The notes below the pieces were generated by a model, which made no database searches, was not told the origin of the DNA, and worked only from the letters and a program-made list of their open reading frames with translations. From Salibacterium qingdaonense (lineage in GTDB: Bacteria > Bacillota > Bacilli > Bacillales > Marinococcaceae), in NCBI RefSeq assembly GCF_900114715.1, contig NZ_FOTY01000015.1:1-64000 (forward strand): a stretch of 64,000 bases of DNA, written 5' to 3'. Shown here in pieces: positions 1 through 8,055 of the stretch; the stretch's first letter is position 1, and every line of letters starts with the position of its first letter. The position numbers and the translations under genes were made by a program.

Positions 1-55
1 CCTGCAGGGTTTCTATACGTGCGCGTTCAAATGTGCTAAGGTGTTGATAGCTCAT
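1..55 (-). CDS. IS30-family transposase, N-terminal fragment at window edge
   Basis: Reading leftward from an ATG at 55, the first 18 codons give MSYQHLSTFERARIETLQ, the usual opening of IS30-family transposases (helix-turn-helix region that binds the inverted repeats). A clear ribosome site (GGAGGTG) lies 6 nt upstream. The rest lies outside the window, so neither length nor integrity can be judged. The element's outer end is probably near 100, where TGTAAAATG on the minus strand resembles an IS30 terminal repeat. Confidence 0.75.
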   Translation of the reverse strand, partial: MSYQHLSTFERARIETLQ

Positions 56-117
56 GACAGCACCTCCGTGATTTGTTTGTGTGGTAACTAACATTTTACA
101 CGAAGCTGTCATGAGCT
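49..117. repeat. 13-bp inverted repeat spanning the IS30 transposase start
   Basis: AGCTCATGACAGC at 49-61 is the exact reverse complement of GCTGTCATGAGCT at 105-117. The left arm covers the transposase start codon and part of the spacing to its ribosome site, so a transcript entering from outside could fold and hide the start. The second arm may be a relic of another insertion event. Role is inferred. Confidence 0.5.
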
Positions 118-323
118 GCTTTTTTGGGGAGGGCTCTCCTTTCCCACCCTTATGGTTAAGCCGTTCAAAACGATCTATCGTCGCTTTGAACGCCGCTTCC
201 AAGGGTGGGAAGCAGATAAGCCGTCAAGACCTTTCGCGGCATATCCTCGTTTCACTCCGGTATTCCACGATATCTTGACGCCTCCCCCAAAACTTAAAGA
301 GTGTTGCACTTGATATTACAATC
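102..323 (+). mobile_element. IS30-like remnant (3' end and terminal repeat)
   Basis: A plus-strand frame open to about 314 ends with CCT-stop at TGTTGCACTTGA, followed at once by GATATTACAATC. The segment GTGTTGCACTTGATATTACA (301-320) resembles an IS30-type terminal repeat and also the segment at 79-100 in the same orientation. I read this as the tail of a second, mostly deleted IS30-like element lying against the first. No full transposase domain is visible, so the family call is tentative. Confidence 0.35.
141..211. repeat. 71-bp interrupted palindrome
   Basis: TTCCCACCCTT (141-151) pairs with AAGGGTGGGAA (201-211). CGTTCAAA (162-169) pairs with TTTGAACG (185-192), and CGAT/ATCG sits at the centre (171-180). 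All arms share a centre near 176, so one long hairpin could form on either strand. There is no T-run, so it is not a simple terminator. It lies within the IS30-like remnant. Confidence 0.6.
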
Positions 324-835
324 TGTCTTATAAAATCATTTGAAGAGGTATGATAGGTAATGGTAATACCCTTTGATGACGAAGATTTTCTATTTTCTTT
401 TTGTGCTTGCTGCACAGATTGAATAATTGAAGCAGGTGTCTCGAGGTGATTGTATGTTGGTAAAATGATATCAGTTTCAGAATAAAAAATGGATGGATGT
501 CTTACTACTGGTTTTTCTTGGTTTCTCTTTTCTTTCTTCATTGATACTTTCTTCTTAGAGTTTTGTCTTTCCAATCTTTTTAGTAAAAGTTCAGGATCTG
601 TATGGTATGATTTATACAAGGTTACGATGTTGTCATTTCTCAGACATTTTTTTCTCCATCTATGTATGTATATCATGTCTATCCACCCTAATATCATAGG
701 GATAAATGAAAGTTGGAGCATTGTAAGTAAAAGGTATATGGTGCCTCTTATATATTTTTCATAGTAAAAACAATGCACTCCTATAAATCCTAAAAAGATG
801 GAAAATACGTATCCTATCCAAGCCGGCCTTTGCAA
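224..835 (-). CDS. TM2-domain membrane protein, 3' end replaced by IS remnant
   Basis: Residues 5-55 form a TM2 domain: two membrane helices joined by a short turn with the FLGFIGVHCFYY motif and a GWIDMIYI second helix. A basic, Lys-rich cytoplasmic middle follows. TM2 proteins are small membrane proteins of unknown function. Start is TTG at 835, just after an in-frame stop, with a GGGAAG-type ribosome site. From about residue 171 the frame reads backward through the IS30-like terminal repeat (301-323), so the last 30 or so residues are probably foreign and the natural C terminus lost. I would treat it as a truncated gene. Confidence 0.55.
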   Translation of the reverse strand: MQRPAWIGYVFSIFLGFIGVHCFYYEKYIRGTIYLLLTMLQLSFIPMILGWIDMIYIHRWRKKCLRNDNIVTLYKSYHTDPELLLKRLERQNSKKKVSMKKEKRNQEKPVVRHPSIFYSETDIILPTYNHLETPASIIQSVQQAQKENRKSSSSKGITITYHTSSNDFIRQIVISSATLFKFWGRRQDIVEYRSETRICRERS

Positions 836-839
836 TCAA

Positions 840-1203
840 ATCACTTCCCGGAATGATATTTTCATTATCATCTGTGTTTATCTAAAGCTCCATCTAAGTC
901 CTAAATCATGAATATAATTTATTCTGATTTTAACACATTGCTTTTCCTTGAAAGAGGGTAAATAAAAGAATAAATAGAAAATTGAGATATATTATTGCCA
1001 TTGCGCCCGTATCACCGAATTCAAAAATCATTTGCGGCGTTTTTCTTATTCATATCCAATGCCGGAATTGACTTTATTCAGCATACTCGTCTTCTCCATC
1101 GTTCACGTTTTCTCTATCGATAAAGCGTTCGAGCAAGTTTGGAGGAACGGACTCGAAAACCAGTAACTCATGATTTAATTAATGAGAGTATACTTACATA
1201 TAG
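840..1203. other. intergenic region without a recognised gene
   Basis: AT-rich in its first half. One segment near 1004-1024 resembles a single unit of the 21-bp subfamily B arrays described elsewhere but has no neighbouring units. A weak palindrome near 1165-1190 (TCATGATTTAATTAATGA) precedes the next gene and may belong to its promoter. I see no RNA gene. Confidence 0.4.
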
Positions 1204-1218
1204 GTGGAGGTGACCCTG

Positions 1219-1509
1219 ATGCATTCTAGGTTCAAGCACAAAAAATGGACCATCGGGAACCTAACGGATATTATTGATTCTACACATCAAGGCATCTATG
1301 CTTATCCTCCTGAATCGGAAAAAGAACGGGAGGAAACCCGTCGTCTGATGCATGATTTTATGAAAAAAAAAGAAAGAGCCGCAGGTAATGCATCCAAATT
1401 AATTTGGATGTTTTTTTATTGTATCGGCGGTTTGCTGGGACATATCGGCGTCCCGGATGTTACACCCTTTTCTCCTCCACTACGCAATGCGGCGGGATGT
1501 TGGTGCTGA
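1219..1509 (+). CDS. small hypothetical protein; real end probably at 1388
   Basis: Start ATG 1219 has a strong ribosome site (GGAGGTGA, 5 nt spacing). The first 55 residues look genuine: basic start, then YAYPPESEKEREETRRLM with a helical charged tail. I do not recognise the family. The zero frame continues to 1509, but it runs straight through a perfect 20-bp terminator palindrome (1391-1410) plus T-run. A run of nine A residues precedes it; a -1 slip, or one extra A in the true sequence, brings in TAA at 1386-1388, just before the terminator. The natural product is therefore probably about 56 residues. A sequencing error cannot be told from programmed slippage here. Confidence 0.55.
   Translation: MHSRFKHKKWTIGNLTDIIDSTHQGIYAYPPESEKEREETRRLMHDFMKKKERAAGNASKLIWMFFYCIGGLLGHIGVPDVTPFSPPLRNAAGCWC
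1391..1419 (+). terminator. rho-independent terminator of the 1219 gene
   Basis: CATCCAAATTAATTTGGATG is a perfect 20-nt palindrome followed by seven T residues. It fires on the plus strand. Its position inside the uncorrected reading frame argues that the frame ends earlier. Confidence 0.75.
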
Positions 1510-2011
1510 GCCATACGCCGCTGCCGGCGCGGAAAAAGGCGACGCCTGCTTTTTCGGCAGCAGTGGTGTCGATGGTCAGCAGTACTGCCTGCCCGCGCCG
1601 CTGTCCGGCGAGCTGGGCAAAGTCCTCGTGTTCGCTCAAATGCACGTAGCGTCGGTTTCTCCGGTTGATACCCTCCCTGCGGATGGCGGGCAGGGCCTCG
1701 ACATGCGTGCCGTGCAGAAGGTAAGGGGGAGGCGTCTCTTTGTCGTGCGGCTCCACATTCACGGAGTGGCCGTATCTTGCACGGATGTGGCCGGACACGA
1801 TTTCAAACCGCTGTTTGTCGCTGTCGGCGGCGATGGTATGAATCTCTTCCTTCGTTGCATGCGGAAAAGATCCCTTGCGGCGGAGCGCATGCACCACGTC
1901 CTCCAGCGGCGTGAATCCCTGGTGATCCAGGGTAATGCCAAAGGCTTCCGGCTCATGCCGAAGCATGAGACTCAGCACCTTGCTGTATCGTTTTTTCTCT
2001 TTTTGCTGCAT
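1460..2011 (-). CDS. kptA: RNA 2'-phosphotransferase KptA/Tpt1
   Basis: Transfers an internal RNA 2'-phosphate to NAD, giving ADP-ribose 1'',2''-cyclic phosphate. In eukaryotes this completes tRNA splicing; in bacteria the substrate is unclear. 183 residues, the usual length. The N-terminal lobe has LSLMLRHEPE (Arg18, His19) and the LDxxGF segment; IRARYGHS joins the lobes; the NAD-binding lobe has LLHGTHVEALPAI and RRYVHLSEH. These carry the conserved Arg-His-Arg-His set of the family. It stands alone, between a small plus-strand gene and a membrane protein, so context gives no substrate. Family assignment is secure; physiological role is not. Confidence 0.9.
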   Translation of the reverse strand: MQQKEKKRYSKVLSLMLRHEPEAFGITLDHQGFTPLEDVVHALRRKGSFPHATKEEIHTIAADSDKQRFEIVSGHIRARYGHSVNVEPHDKETPPPYLLHGTHVEALPAIRREGINRRNRRYVHLSEHEDFAQLAGQRRGQAVLLTIDTTAAEKAGVAFFRAGSGVWLSTNIPPHCVVEEKRV

Positions 2012-2065
2012 CTTTTATCCTCCTGTGATCAGCGGTGCGACAACTAATTATCGGTATTCGGGAAT

Positions 2066-2461
2066 TTATCGGCGCCTCGGTGCTGCTGTTCCCCTTTTTC
2101 TCCCCGATAACACTTCGACCAGTACCTGCAGCAGGACAAACACAAGGGCTGCGGCAGCGCCGAGCAGTGTTCCGGCCCATACCGGTCCAGCGACAAAAAT
2201 CAGGCTGATACTTCCTGCAGCAGCGCCCGCTCCGGTGTGAAGAATCACCCCTAGACCCCTATTTGCTCCGATCCCTCTATGAATCCAGAAAGAGATAGGG
2301 ATCCCCAGTATCAAATAGACCGGGCAGGAATAGACGAGCAGCAATCCATACGTAAGGGCACTATTGGCTCCGGACTGCAGCAGGCTGTGCAGGCCGCTTC
2401 CCATCACTGCAAACACAAATGGAGCAAGGAACGCGGATAACAAAATACTGTATATACTCAT
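2066..2461 (-). CDS. small integral membrane protein, unknown function
   Basis: 131 residues starting at ATG 2461, chosen because AGGAG lies 7 nt upstream; a longer frame upstream would run through the uxaC terminator hairpin. Four hydrophobic stretches alternate with short loops (SILLSAFLAPFVFAV, LTYGLLLVYSCPVYLIL, GVILHTGAGAAAGSISLIF, TLLGAAAALVFVLLQVL). The C terminus is basic (SGRKRGTAAPRRR), suggesting a cytoplasmic end. I recognise no family. It lies 3' of uxaC in the same direction but a terminator separates them. Confidence 0.6.
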   Translation of the reverse strand: MSIYSILLSAFLAPFVFAVMGSGLHSLLQSGANSALTYGLLLVYSCPVYLILGIPISFWIHRGIGANRGLGVILHTGAGAAAGSISLIFVAGPVWAGTLLGAAAALVFVLLQVLVEVLSGRKRGTAAPRRR

Positions 2462-2498
2462 TACGCTACTCCTAACTTGTTCGTTGGTGCTGAATAAG

Positions 2499-2524
2499 AA
2501 AGCGGAGGCGCCCGCCTCCGCTTT
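2499..2524 (-). terminator. terminator downstream of uxaC
   Basis: AAAGCGGAGGCG pairs with CGCCTCCGCTTT, a 12-bp stem with a 2-nt loop, 22 bases after the uxaC stop. The T-tract after it on the minus strand is short, so termination may be partial. Confidence 0.7.
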
Positions 2525-2545
2525 GTGTGTATTCCATGCCATGCC

Positions 2546-3967
2546 TTATGAATCCTGCCGTTTTTCAAACCTCAGATCAAAAAATTGATTCGTGTTGTTG
2601 AAGCAGATATTTCGGATGATAGTCTCCCACTGCGGATCATTGTCCAGCAGTTCTCCGTTTTCAATCCAGCCGCCGATCATACTGCAGAGTATTCTGCGGA
2701 AATAATCGTGCCTTGTGTAGGACAGGAAGCTGCGGGAGTCGGTCAGCATGCCGTTGAACGCGCCGAGCTGGCCGATCTTGGCAGCGGTCTGCAGCTGTTT
2801 TTTGATGCCTTCGACGTGGTCATGGAACCACCAGGCCGCACCGAGCTGGACTTTGCCGGCCAGACCTTCTTCGGAAAAAGAAGAGCCGATAGTGCTCAGC
2901 ACGTCGAAATCTTTGCTGTTCACGGAATACAGAATGGTTTTTGGCAGCTTCCTGTCTGTATTCAAATCGTTGAGCAGGTGCGTCAGATGCTCGGCGGTAT
3001 TCAGTTCATTGATCGCGTCGAACCCGGCGTTTTTCCCGATTTCTGCAGTTCCACGTTGATTGGCGTCGCGCAGCACGCCGATATGAAGCTGCATCACCCA
3101 GTTGTGTTCATGATAGTGCCTGGCTAGAAAGCTCATGATCCAGGAGAACCATTGGTGCTGCTGTTTTTCGCTGATGGACTGTCCGCTCCGAAGGCGCTCG
3201 AAAATGGCTTCGTCTTCTTCTTTCGTGCAGTCCGCCCAGACGAGCTGCACGATGTCGTGGTCGGAGGAACGGCATCCTCTTTCATGAAAAAAGGTCATCC
3301 GTTCAAGCAGCGCCTGCTCAAGCGCGGCTGCACTTGATATAGTGCTCTGCGTCACGATTTCCAGCTGGTCGACCCATTCATTAAACGCCGTTCCGGTTTT
3401 GAACACGTTGTCCGGTCGGAACGTAGGCAGCACCGATACGTCGAACGACTCATGTTCTGCCAGGAGGTCGTGGTACGCGAGAGAATCGACTGGATCGTCG
3501 GTCGTGCCGATCATCTGCACGTTTTCCATTTGAATGACGTCCCGCGGCGCGAGCGCGTTCTGCTCGAGTTTTCGCTGCACTTCTTCCCAGATGCCGGCAG
3601 CATTGGATGCGTTTAATTCTCGGTCGACACCGAAGTACCGTTTCAGTTCCATGTGGGACCAGTGGTACAGTTGATTCCCGAGCAGGTTCGGCATGACAGA
3701 CGCGTAAGCCTCGAATTTCTCATAAGGGGAGGCATCCCCGGTAATGAAACGTTCTTCGATGCCGTACATTCTCATCGCCCGCCACTTGTAATGGTCTCCG
3801 GTGAACCAGACGTCGGACAAATTGGCAAACGGTTCATTCTCCCATATTTCTTTTGCAGGCAGATGACAGTGATAATCGAGAATCGGCAGTCCTTCTGCTG
3901 CGTTTTTGTACAATTGATAGCCTTTGTCGTTATGAATCAAAAAACGGTCGTTCATAAAAGATTTCAT
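2546..3967 (-). CDS. uxaC: glucuronate isomerase UxaC
   Basis: Converts D-glucuronate to D-fructuronate (and galacturonate to tagaturonate), the first step of hexuronate catabolism in the cytoplasm. 473 residues, the family's normal size. DYHCHLPAKEIW near residue 31 holds the metal-binding His33 and His35 of the amidohydrolase-like barrel; MQLHIG and the later DSRSFLSYTRHDYFRRIL are also typical. It is the last gene of a leftward operon after dctP-dctQ-dctM, 21 bases behind dctM, so transport and isomerisation are co-expressed. A cre-like box ahead of dctP suggests CcpA repression. The later enzymes UxuA and UxuB lie in the divergent unit at 10-12 kb. Confidence 0.95.
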   Translation of the reverse strand: MKSFMNDRFLIHNDKGYQLYKNAAEGLPILDYHCHLPAKEIWENEPFANLSDVWFTGDHYKWRAMRMYGIEERFITGDASPYEKFEAYASVMPNLLGNQLYHWSHMELKRYFGVDRELNASNAAGIWEEVQRKLEQNALAPRDVIQMENVQMIGTTDDPVDSLAYHDLLAEHESFDVSVLPTFRPDNVFKTGTAFNEWVDQLEIVTQSTISSAAALEQALLERMTFFHERGCRSSDHDIVQLVWADCTKEEDEAIFERLRSGQSISEKQQHQWFSWIMSFLARHYHEHNWVMQLHIGVLRDANQRGTAEIGKNAGFDAINELNTAEHLTHLLNDLNTDRKLPKTILYSVNSKDFDVLSTIGSSFSEEGLAGKVQLGAAWWFHDHVEGIKKQLQTAAKIGQLGAFNGMLTDSRSFLSYTRHDYFRRILCSMIGGWIENGELLDNDPQWETIIRNICFNNTNQFFDLRFEKRQDS

Positions 3968-3988
3968 TTAAACACCTCCGATGGTGGG

Positions 3989-5290
3989 TTACAGCAGGCC
4001 GAATAGATCTGGCAGAAATAGACTCAGCTGCGGAAAGAATGTGATGATCAGAAGCATCACGATAAGAATCACAAAATAGGGCACCATTGTTTTAATGACT
4101 TTTTCAAAATTGGCTTTTGCCACGCTCGTCCCGACAAATAATACACTTCCGATCGGCGGCGTGATGCTTCCGATACACAGGTTGAACGCAATGATGATAC
4201 CAAAGTGAACCGGATCCACGCCAAGGTCCGCTGCCACCGGGAAGAAAATCGGGGTGAAAATAAGAATCGCCGGTGTCACATCCATAAAGGTTCCCATAAA
4301 CAACAGGAGCAGATTCATGATCAGCAGAATAATAATCGGATTATCGCTGATAGAGAGCATCACGTTACTGATGCCGCTTGGAATCTCAAGGTACGACATC
4401 ATTAAGGAAAACAGGGACGAACTGATAATCAAAAACAGGATCATCCCGGTCACTTCAAATGTTTCTTTAAAAATGACATCAATCTGTTTGATACTTATTT
4501 CCCTGTAGATCAGAGCAAGCACTGTCGCATAGACAACCGCTACCGCAGCACCTTCTGTCGCGGTAAAGATACCGCCGACGATACCACCAATGACAAGAAC
4601 AATAAGAAGCAGGCTCGGAATGGCGTCCAGTACGATAAATGCTCTATCTTTCCAGCTTATTTTTTCTGACACCGCGTAGCCGTTGCGTTTGGCAATGAAA
4701 TAAGCGATGGTCATAACCACCAGTCCCCACAAAATCCCGGGGATATATCCGGCAATAAACAGCGCCGCAATCGAGGTCCCACCGCTTACAAGGGAATACA
4801 CAATCAGCATCGAACTCGGCGGAATTAGAAGTCCTGCCGGGGCCGAGGCAATATTGGCGGACGCTATATAATTGACGGGGTAGTTCTGCCTTTTGGCCAT
4901 AGGGGTTATAATTTTACCCATCGCAGCTGCGGCAGCCACACTCGAGCCCGAGATCGAGCCAAACAACATATTCCCGACCACGTTCGTGTGGGCCAGCGTA
5001 CCGGGCAGCCGGCCGACAAATAATTTCGCCAGGTTTATGAGCTTAAAGGCGATGCCACCGTTATTCATAATGATACCGGCCAGCACAAACAATGGAATGG
5101 AGAGAATCGTGAAATTATCCACACCTACCGCCAGCTGCTGCGCCGCGGTTGTTAAGCTTTGATCAAAGGGAAGAATCCACAGCATTGTGAAAATGGCGCT
5201 TAACGCCGTCGCAAGCGCGATAGGTGTTCCTATCAATAGTAAAACAATTAAAGAGCCGAATAGTAGAGTTGCAGCGAGTGCTGTCGTCAT
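3989..5290 (-). CDS. dctM: TRAP transporter large permease DctM
   Basis: 433-residue membrane subunit of a tripartite ATP-independent periplasmic-type transporter, using the sodium or proton gradient. About 12 hydrophobic helices; SGSSVAAAAAMGKIITPMAKRQNYP is the hallmark loop of DctM proteins, with LLIPPSSMLIVYSL and the later CIGSITPPIGSVLFVG re-entrant motif. It overlaps dctQ by 4 nt, implying translational coupling. The placement next to uxaC indicates that the substrate is a uronate, most simply glucuronate; this is inferred from context. Confidence 0.92.
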   Translation of the reverse strand: MTTALAATLLFGSLIVLLLIGTPIALATALSAIFTMLWILPFDQSLTTAAQQLAVGVDNFTILSIPLFVLAGIIMNNGGIAFKLINLAKLFVGRLPGTLAHTNVVGNMLFGSISGSSVAAAAAMGKIITPMAKRQNYPVNYIASANIASAPAGLLIPPSSMLIVYSLVSGGTSIAALFIAGYIPGILWGLVVMTIAYFIAKRNGYAVSEKISWKDRAFIVLDAIPSLLLIVLVIGGIVGGIFTATEGAAVAVVYATVLALIYREISIKQIDVIFKETFEVTGMILFLIISSSLFSLMMSYLEIPSGISNVMLSISDNPIIILLIMNLLLLFMGTFMDVTPAILIFTPIFFPVAADLGVDPVHFGIIIAFNLCIGSITPPIGSVLFVGTSVAKANFEKVIKTMVPYFVILIVMLLIITFFPQLSLFLPDLFGLL

Positions 5291-5775
5291 TCATTTCCCT
5301 CCATTTCCTCCGTGGTAGCAGCGGGCATTGCCAGGTACCACAGCGAATAAAAAGCCATAAACAGTCCCGATAACGGCAGAGCCAGATAAACATACATCAT
5401 GCTTATGCCAAGGGCCGCTGAGGTCTCCTGGGTGGTATACGTGATCAGAATAATTCCTCCGATGATGAGAGAACCTGTACTGAGCAGAAACCAAAAGACT
5501 TGAATCAGTTTGAAAATCACTAGCTGCATACGCTCCGTGAAGCGTTGAAGCAGTACCGTGATGGCGATATGTTTTTGCTGCCCGAACACATAGGCTGTCG
5601 TAAAGAGCGCAAACCATATTAATAAGAAACGAACCATTTCCTCACTGATGGTGCTCGGTACATCCAGAAAGTATCTGGTAAATACCTGATAAATGGATAG
5701 CACAGTCATCGTTACAAGCAGCAGTACATTGATACCAAAAAGAAGTTTATCTACGGATTGTTTGACCATCTGCAT
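5287..5775 (-). CDS. dctQ: TRAP transporter small permease DctQ
   Basis: 162 residues with four predicted membrane helices. The motif YQVFTRYFLDVPSTISEEMVRFLLIWFALF near residues 28-58 is typical of DctQ proteins (the EE pair followed by an aromatic helix). It pairs with DctM in the membrane and links it to the binding protein. It starts 1 base after the dctP stop and overlaps dctM by 4 nt. Confidence 0.9.
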   Translation of the reverse strand: MQMVKQSVDKLLFGINVLLLVTMTVLSIYQVFTRYFLDVPSTISEEMVRFLLIWFALFTTAYVFGQQKHIAITVLLQRFTERMQLVIFKLIQVFWFLLSTGSLIIGGIILITYTTQETSAALGISMMYVYLALPLSGLFMAFYSLWYLAMPAATTEEMEGNE

Positions 5776-5776
5776 A

Positions 5777-6769
5777 TTACTTCACCTCATTTATGGTTTG
5801 ATAAATGTCAGAGGTGGCGGGGTCGTTTTTGAACTGTTCATGCATAGGCTGCACCGCTTCAATAAAGGCCTGTTTGTTCACTTCCTGGAAGTTCACGTTC
5901 ATTTCTTGTTTGGCGGTTTCTTTTGCATCATTGACCGCTTTCTGCCACAGCTCTCTATGATGGTTGGTGGACGTTGACGCAGCCTCCTGCAGAATCCGGC
6001 GGTGTTCGTCTGACAGCTGATTATAGGTTTTATCACTGATGATCAGCATGTCCGGTACGATGGAGTGTTCGGTGTAGAAATAATTCTTGGCGACTTCCCC
6101 GTGATTGCTGCTTGTCAGGGCCGTGGCGTTGTTTTCCGCGCCACCGATTACGCCGGACTGCAGGGCGGTATACACCTGACTGTAACTCATCGGAGTCGGT
6201 ACGCCGCCCATCGCGTTAATCATCTGAACGCTCGTTTGACTGGCCTGAACCCTGATTTTCAACCCTTGCATGTCTTCAGGGGTTTGAACCTGCCGGTCGG
6301 CAGTATACACATTCCGAACGCCTCCGCTGTAGTACGACAGTCCCCGGAACCCGCTGTCTATCGTTTTGTTATACAGTTCTTCGGTGATGGCGGAGCTTGT
6401 CATCACTCGGTGAAACTGCTCTTTGTTCTCAAACAGGTACGGCAGGCTGAAAATCGCGTACGAAGGTTCAAAGCTTTCGAGACTGCTCACACTGACTTTC
6501 GCGACATCTACGGTGCCGATCTGGGTTCTTTCGATGACTTCCCGTTCCGATCCAAGGTTGCCGTTAGGGTATATTTTTAAATGCAGTTCATTGTTTGTTT
6601 TCTCCTCTACTTCCTCTTTCAGTACTTCCATCGCCTTGTGAATGGGATGGCTCGTTGGATGGCTGTGTGCCAGTATTAACGTAGACGTGTCCTTCTCCCC
6701 CTGCGCGGTCTGGCAGGCGGAAAGAACAAGGACAAGAAGGATGATTTTCATTCCTGCTAACCATTTCAT
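5777..6769 (-). CDS. dctP: TRAP transporter substrate-binding lipoprotein DctP
   Basis: Extracytoplasmic solute receptor of the TRAP system. I place the start at ATG 6769 (MKWLAGMKIIL), with GAGGAGAAAGGGG upstream; earlier in-frame codons lack a ribosome site and would spoil the signal peptide. LVLSAC is a lipobox, so the mature protein is anchored by a lipidated Cys. The DctP/SBP_bac_7 fold follows, with TQIGTVDVAKVS and LKIRVQAS, whose Arg usually binds the substrate carboxylate, consistent with a sugar acid. First gene of the dctPQM-uxaC operon, behind a cre-like site. Substrate is inferred as glucuronate. Confidence 0.9.
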   Translation of the reverse strand: MKWLAGMKIILLVLVLSACQTAQGEKDTSTLILAHSHPTSHPIHKAMEVLKEEVEEKTNNELHLKIYPNGNLGSEREVIERTQIGTVDVAKVSVSSLESFEPSYAIFSLPYLFENKEQFHRVMTSSAITEELYNKTIDSGFRGLSYYSGGVRNVYTADRQVQTPEDMQGLKIRVQASQTSVQMINAMGGVPTPMSYSQVYTALQSGVIGGAENNATALTSSNHGEVAKNYFYTEHSIVPDMLIISDKTYNQLSDEHRRILQEAASTSTNHHRELWQKAVNDAKETAKQEMNVNFQEVNKQAFIEAVQPMHEQFKNDPATSDIYQTINEVK

Positions 6770-6843
6770 GGTGGCCGACCCCTTTCTCCTCTCAGCAAAT
6801 GCTGTGATGTATGATGCGCGGATATGTACTTCCAACCCGAAAT

Positions 6844-6858
6844 CTAAAACGCTTACAA
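6844..6858 (-). promoter_or_regulatory. cre-like box upstream of dctP
   Basis: On the minus strand TTGTAAGCGTTTTAG fits the CcpA operator pattern TGNAANCGNWNNCW except for its last two positions. It lies 75 bases ahead of the dctP start, where carbon catabolite repression of a uronate transport operon is expected. Confidence 0.5.
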
Positions 6859-6884
6859 ATGATAAAGTGAAAAAATAAACAAGC

Positions 6885-6945
6885 CGTGCCCAGACGGGAA
6901 GAAGGATTCAATGTGCATGTTTTCCCGCCTGCCCGGCATGACAGC
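6885..6945 (-). terminator. hairpin after the 6957 oxidoreductase gene
   Basis: On the minus strand CAGGCGGGAA and TTCCCGTCTG can pair across a 26-nt loop, followed by a T-rich stretch (TTGTTTATTTTTTC). It probably separates the oxidoreductase unit from the dctP promoter. The loop is large, so confidence is moderate. Confidence 0.45.
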
Positions 6946-6956
6946 ACGAGGCCGCC

Positions 6957-8030
6957 TTAATTGATCTTAAGCGCCTGTTCCTGCGAATCCAGTGCCAGTT
7001 CGGCTGCTTTGAAAATGTGGGACTGCGTCATCGCCTTTTCCGTTTGATTCAGGCAGTCCAGAATCATTTCGCCAAAGAAGGGATAGCCGATTTGACCGGA
7101 CACATTCTCGTATCTCTCTTCTTTGTCGTTGACGACGTAAACATGATCTTCTTCCGCGGACTTCGCAATGTCCACATACTTTCTCAGCTCAATATAGCCT
7201 TTTGTTCCAAGAATAATGGTTCTGCCGTCACCCCACGTTCCAAGGCCGTCCGGTGTGAGCCAGTCGACGCGGAAATAATTGGACGCTCCATTGTCTGCTG
7301 TGAGCGTGGCATCGCCGAAGTCTTCGAATTCCGGATAGTCTTTATGCGCGTAGTTCCCTACTTTACTGTGGATGACTTTGGCATCATCTGCCCCAGCGTA
7401 GAACAGAAACTGCTCCACCTGGTGGCTGGCAATGTCGCAGAGGATGCCGCCGTAATGTTCTCTCTGCCAGAACCATTCGGGCCTTGAAGCAATGTTACTG
7501 CGGTGCGGACCTGTACCAAGTACCTGCACTACGTCGCCGATTTCGCCGCTTTTGATAAGGTCGCCGGCATAGACGGCACTTTCCACGTGCAGTCTTTCGC
7601 TGTAATACACAAACCAGCGCAGTCCGGTCTCGTCGACTTTCTTCCGCGCTCTATCCAGCTGCTCTTTCGTCGTGAACGGGGTTTTGTCCGTGAAGTAATG
7701 CTTTCCGGCATCCAGCACTCTCAGTCCGAGGTCGCCGCGCTGGGATGGAATTTTCGCCCCGGCGACCATTTGAATGTCAGCGTCGTTCAGTACACTACTT
7801 TCAGAATCCGCTTTTTTTACTTCGGGGTGCTCCTGGATAAACGCTTCCACTTTTTCGCTGTCTTCATCGTACACCGCGGTCAACTGCGCTCCTGCTTCTT
7901 TCAGCCCGTTGCTCATGCCGTAAATGTGCCCGTGGTCAAGGCCGACGATTCCAACCTTGAACTCCCCGTCCTGCACTACTTTTTCGCTTTTGCCTTTCGG
8001 CGCGTAATTCATTCCATCGTTGTTACTCAT
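6957..8030 (-). CDS. Gfo/Idh/MocA-family oxidoreductase
   Basis: 357-residue NAD(P)-dependent dehydrogenase of the glucose-fructose oxidoreductase family. Start at ATG 8030 is chosen for its GGAGGG site; a longer frame upstream has none. FKVGIVGLDHGHIYGM begins the Rossmann fold near residue 24, though the glycine motif is atypical; FTDKTPFTT replaces the usual EKP loop, with Lys conserved; GGILCDIASHQVEQFLFY carries the C-terminal domain motif. It follows a second family member by 25 bases under the same GntR-type operator, so both probably act in hexuronate or related polyol-acid metabolism. The substrate cannot be told. Confidence 0.8.
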   Translation of the reverse strand: MSNNDGMNYAPKGKSEKVVQDGEFKVGIVGLDHGHIYGMSNGLKEAGAQLTAVYDEDSEKVEAFIQEHPEVKKADSESSVLNDADIQMVAGAKIPSQRGDLGLRVLDAGKHYFTDKTPFTTKEQLDRARKKVDETGLRWFVYYSERLHVESAVYAGDLIKSGEIGDVVQVLGTGPHRSNIASRPEWFWQREHYGGILCDIASHQVEQFLFYAGADDAKVIHSKVGNYAHKDYPEFEDFGDATLTADNGASNYFRVDWLTPDGLGTWGDGRTIILGTKGYIELRKYVDIAKSAEEDHVYVVNDKEERYENVSGQIGYPFFGEMILDCLNQTEKAMTQSHIFKAAELALDSQEQALKIN

Positions 8031-8055
8031 TTTTTGCGTGCCCTCCTTCGTTGTA

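Noticed and set aside
1004-1024. A B-array unit near 1 kb
   Set aside because: Only one unit resembles the consensus and no neighbour at 21 bp supports it; could be a relic or chance.
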